From positions 27,763 to 91,762 of the forward strand of contig NZ_JACVUP010000022.1 in the NCBI RefSeq assembly GCF_016625195.1: a stretch of DNA of 64,000 nucleotides, given 5' to 3'. Positions 62,177-64,000 of the stretch are shown piece after piece (positions within the stretch are counted from its first letter, which is position 1; each line of letters opens with the position of its first letter). The stretch is from Erwinia sp. S63. GTDB lineage: Bacteria > Pseudomonadota > Gammaproteobacteria > Enterobacterales > Enterobacteriaceae. A model generated the notes under the pieces. It ran no database searches, was not told the origin of the DNA, and saw nothing but the letters and a program-made list of their open reading frames with translations. Made by a program: the position numbers and the translations under genes.

Positions 62177-63521
62177 TCAACTGGCGGCATTTATCGCCGA
62201 CACCCGTTTTGAACAGCTGCCTGAACCGTTGGTGGAGCAGGCGAAGCGCCATCTGCTGGATACGCTCGGGGCGTCACTGGCGGGCAGCGACAGTCCTATC
62301 TGGCGCGAGTGCCTGACGCTGGTGCTGGCAGAAGGCGGACGTGAACAGGCGCAAGTGTGGGGCAGCACACAGCAGGTCAATCCGCGTCAGGCGGCATGGC
62401 TCAATGGCGTGGCCGCACATATGTATGAGTTGGATGATACCGGCGGCTGCGATCACTCTGGCGCGGTGGTTATTCCCGCCATTCTGGCGGCACTGCCTTT
62501 GGCGACACAGCCGGTTGACGGTCAGGCGCTGCTGGTGGCTATGGTGATCGGTTATGACGTCGGGCGTCGGGTGCTGGAAGCCTGCGGCGGCTACTCTGCG
62601 CACAATGGCGCAGGCTGGCATTCCACCGCCAGCTGTGGCGTGTTTGGTGCGGCAGCCGCGGTGTGTTCACTGCTGCAACTGGATCGCGCTCAGTGCGCGT
62701 CGGCCATGGGTATTGCCGCCAGTTTTAGCGGTGGGCTGTGGGGCTTTATTCACGACGGCTCACACACCAAAAAGCTGCATGCAGCACGCGCGGCTGAAGG
62801 TGGCGTGCAGGCGGCCTTGTTGGCGCAGCGCGGCATCAACGGACCCTCGGCGGTGTTTGAAGCGAAGTGGGGTGGATTCCTGCAAACCCTGGCCGCTGAG
62901 ACGCAGCAACCTGCAGCTTTGACTGCTGATCTTGGCGTGGTGTGGAAGCTGGCGCGTTGCTCGATCAAGCCGTATGCCGCTTGTCGCGGGACGCATTCGG
63001 CGATTGATGCACTGGGGTTACTGCTGAAAGAACACCCGGTGCGTGTCGAGCAGATTGAACGTATTGTGGTAGGACTCAATCCGTTCCTGCTGGAGATGTG
63101 CGGCGGACGTGAGCTGCAGAGCCTGGCAAGTGCACAGATGAGCCTGCCGTATGCGCTGGCGGCGCGTGCGCTTTACGGCTCCGCTGAATTGTCCAGTTAT
63201 GATGATGCCAAACGTCTGCATCCTCAGGTTGAAGCCTTTATGGCGCGGATTGAGCTGGTGATTGATGAGCGGCAGGGCCGTGACGACGAGCCGTGGGTGC
63301 GGATTGAAACCCAGCAGGGCGAGCAGTGGCAGCAGCATGTGCCGGTGCCATCTGGTGCGCCCGCGAATCCGCTGAGTCTTGAAGCGCTGCTGGCTAAATA
63401 CCGCAGCTTAGCGGGGCGCATGTTGCCGCTGGAGCAGGTTGAACAGCTGGAAGCGATTTGTATGGAGTTGGATGACGTCGCGGATGTGCAGGAAGTGGTG
63501 ACGCTGCTGGCTCGTGGATAG
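62160..63521 (+). CDS. MmgE/PrpD-family protein (dehydratase/epimerase fold)
   Basis: 453-aa protein of the 2-methylcitrate dehydratase superfamily. AHMYELDDTGGCDHSGAVVIPAILAAL near 79-105, SAHNGAGWHSTASCGVFGAAAA near 145-166, HDGSHTKKLHAARAAEGGVQAALLAQRGI near 198-226, and IKPYAACRGTHSAIDAL near 269-285 are family blocks. The same fold includes iminodisuccinate epimerase, cis-aconitate decarboxylase and PrpD. Next to an ASL-family lyase the epimerase option is attractive. ATG 62160 follows GGAGGT; it overlaps the previous gene by 17 bases and is last in the operon. Confidence 0.88.
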   Translation: MASTLDQLAAFIADTRFEQLPEPLVEQAKRHLLDTLGASLAGSDSPIWRECLTLVLAEGGREQAQVWGSTQQVNPRQAAWLNGVAAHMYELDDTGGCDHSGAVVIPAILAALPLATQPVDGQALLVAMVIGYDVGRRVLEACGGYSAHNGAGWHSTASCGVFGAAAAVCSLLQLDRAQCASAMGIAASFSGGLWGFIHDGSHTKKLHAARAAEGGVQAALLAQRGINGPSAVFEAKWGGFLQTLAAETQQPAALTADLGVVWKLARCSIKPYAACRGTHSAIDALGLLLKEHPVRVEQIERIVVGLNPFLLEMCGGRELQSLASAQMSLPYALAARALYGSAELSSYDDAKRLHPQVEAFMARIELVIDERQGRDDEPWVRIETQQGEQWQQHVPVPSGAPANPLSLEALLAKYRSLAGRMLPLEQVEQLEAICMELDDVADVQEVVTLLARG

Positions 63522-64000
63522 AGTTCGGGTGCGGTATTTTGTACCTGAATTTGTAGAAAATACTGAGGCTGGTTGGTGCAGTTGCATGCTCGTAGATTAA
63601 TTCACAGCTGAAGTGGTAGTTCGCAGGTAATGATGTTGATGTCCGCAGGTGTTGACGCAGGCTGGGGGCGCTTTGGCGCTGGCGTCCTCGCGCCGCTGAC
63701 GCGGTACCCTCACTTCGTTCGTCTGCCTGACGGAACGGCGGGGGATGGCACATCCATGTGCCGCCCCGCCTTTCGCCCGCTTCCTGCGGGCTATCCTGGC
63801 AGACTCACTCAGTTCGGTGCTGCGGATTGCCTACGCCAAAGCGCCCCCAGCCTGCTCATTAACTATCGTGCTTGCTGTTAACGGCAGCCTTGTTTAGTCC
63901 ATAGCGGGCATGTTGAACCAGATCTTACAGCCGGCTGATCAGCTGAAGTGAATGCTGTTGGAAGGGGCACAATATTTGAGGCCGTAGCACCTCTGATGCT
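63522..64000. other. Gene-free right end of the window
   Basis: No credible gene; frames 63630-63881 (+) and 63394-63753 (-) lie across the inverted-repeat element and have no family resemblance. I see no terminator with a clear U-tract after the PrpD-like gene. The region to the right of 63856 shows no structure I can name. Confidence 0.5.
63657..63855. mobile_element. 199-base element with 22-base terminal inverted repeats
   Basis: 63657-63678 is the perfect reverse complement of 63834-63855. The interior is palindrome-rich: GGCACATCCATGTGCC (a 16-base perfect palindrome), GCCCGCTTCCTGCGGGC, and a GTCTGCC/GGCAGAC pair. No transposase frame is present. A 30-base piece (63684-63713) is repeated exactly at 41699-41728. 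Size and ends fit a MITE or a REP-type composite; no target-site duplication was seen, so the mobility is inferred. Confidence 0.5.

Noticed and set aside
63394..63881. Frames on both strands at the right end
   Set aside because: They run through the inverted-repeat element and match no family.
1..64000. CRISPR arrays, tRNA or rRNA genes, prophage or integrase genes
   Set aside because: I read for regular short direct repeats, cloverleaf-type sequences and phage hallmarks and saw none; a tRNAscan or CRISPR search would settle it.

Overview
The window is a chromosomal segment of a Gram-negative enteric bacterium, most likely a plant- or insect-associated member of the Erwiniaceae such as Pantoea. 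Most proteins match Escherichia coli K-12 families I know residue by residue (UvrB, MoaA-E, BglX, Dld, OsmF/YehYXW), but gene order differs from E. coli and several genes are not in E. coli (PPK2, DUF1615 lipoprotein, UrtE-like ATPase, two accessory catabolic operons). The assignment to Pantoea is inference from synteny and repeats; no rRNA or tRNA gene was seen.

Layout. 1-16 kb matches the E. coli bio-uvrB-moa-ybh-rhlE block: the end of bioC, bioD, an orphan UrtE-like ATPase, uvrB behind a LexA box and DnaA boxes, ybhK, the moaABCDE operon behind a molybdenum-cofactor riboswitch, a DUF1615 lipoprotein, ybhL, the ybhP-clsB-ybhN operon, ybhQ and rhlE. At 16 kb rhlE is followed after 4 bases by dusC, and from there many genes belong to the E. 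coli yoh/yeh block (dusC, yohF, yohD, yohC, pbpG, dld, bglX, yehZYXW, yohO, mlrA). Set into this second block are a glycosyltransferase, an MFS carrier, a phosphate-uptake/polyphosphate pair (pit-ppk2), a CorA-type transporter, ldtB, a GH15 hydrolase, a DUF3772 MscS channel, a DUF2236 oxygenase-like protein, a suppressor-of-fused protein and a chemoreceptor.

41.7-46.9 kb is a sugar catabolic island: a LacI-family repressor divergent from two Gfo/Idh/MocA dehydrogenases and a GPH-type carrier. idi, an MFS carrier and the yehZYXW osmoprotectant importer follow.

55.4-63.5 kb is the most unusual region: a LysR regulator divergent from a tight seven-gene operon encoding an argininosuccinate-lyase-family enzyme, a complete polar amino-acid ABC importer, two tandem NodB/PuuE-type deacetylase-fold proteins (the second lacking metal ligands) and an MmgE/PrpD-family protein. 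A lyase of this family next to a PrpD-fold protein recalls iminodisuccinate/EDDS-type breakdown (C-N lyase plus PrpD-fold epimerase). I infer an undescribed uptake and degradation route for an aspartate-adduct or cyclic imide/ureide compound. The window ends in a 199-base element with perfect 22-base terminal inverted repeats, part of which recurs at the end of the lacI-type gene.
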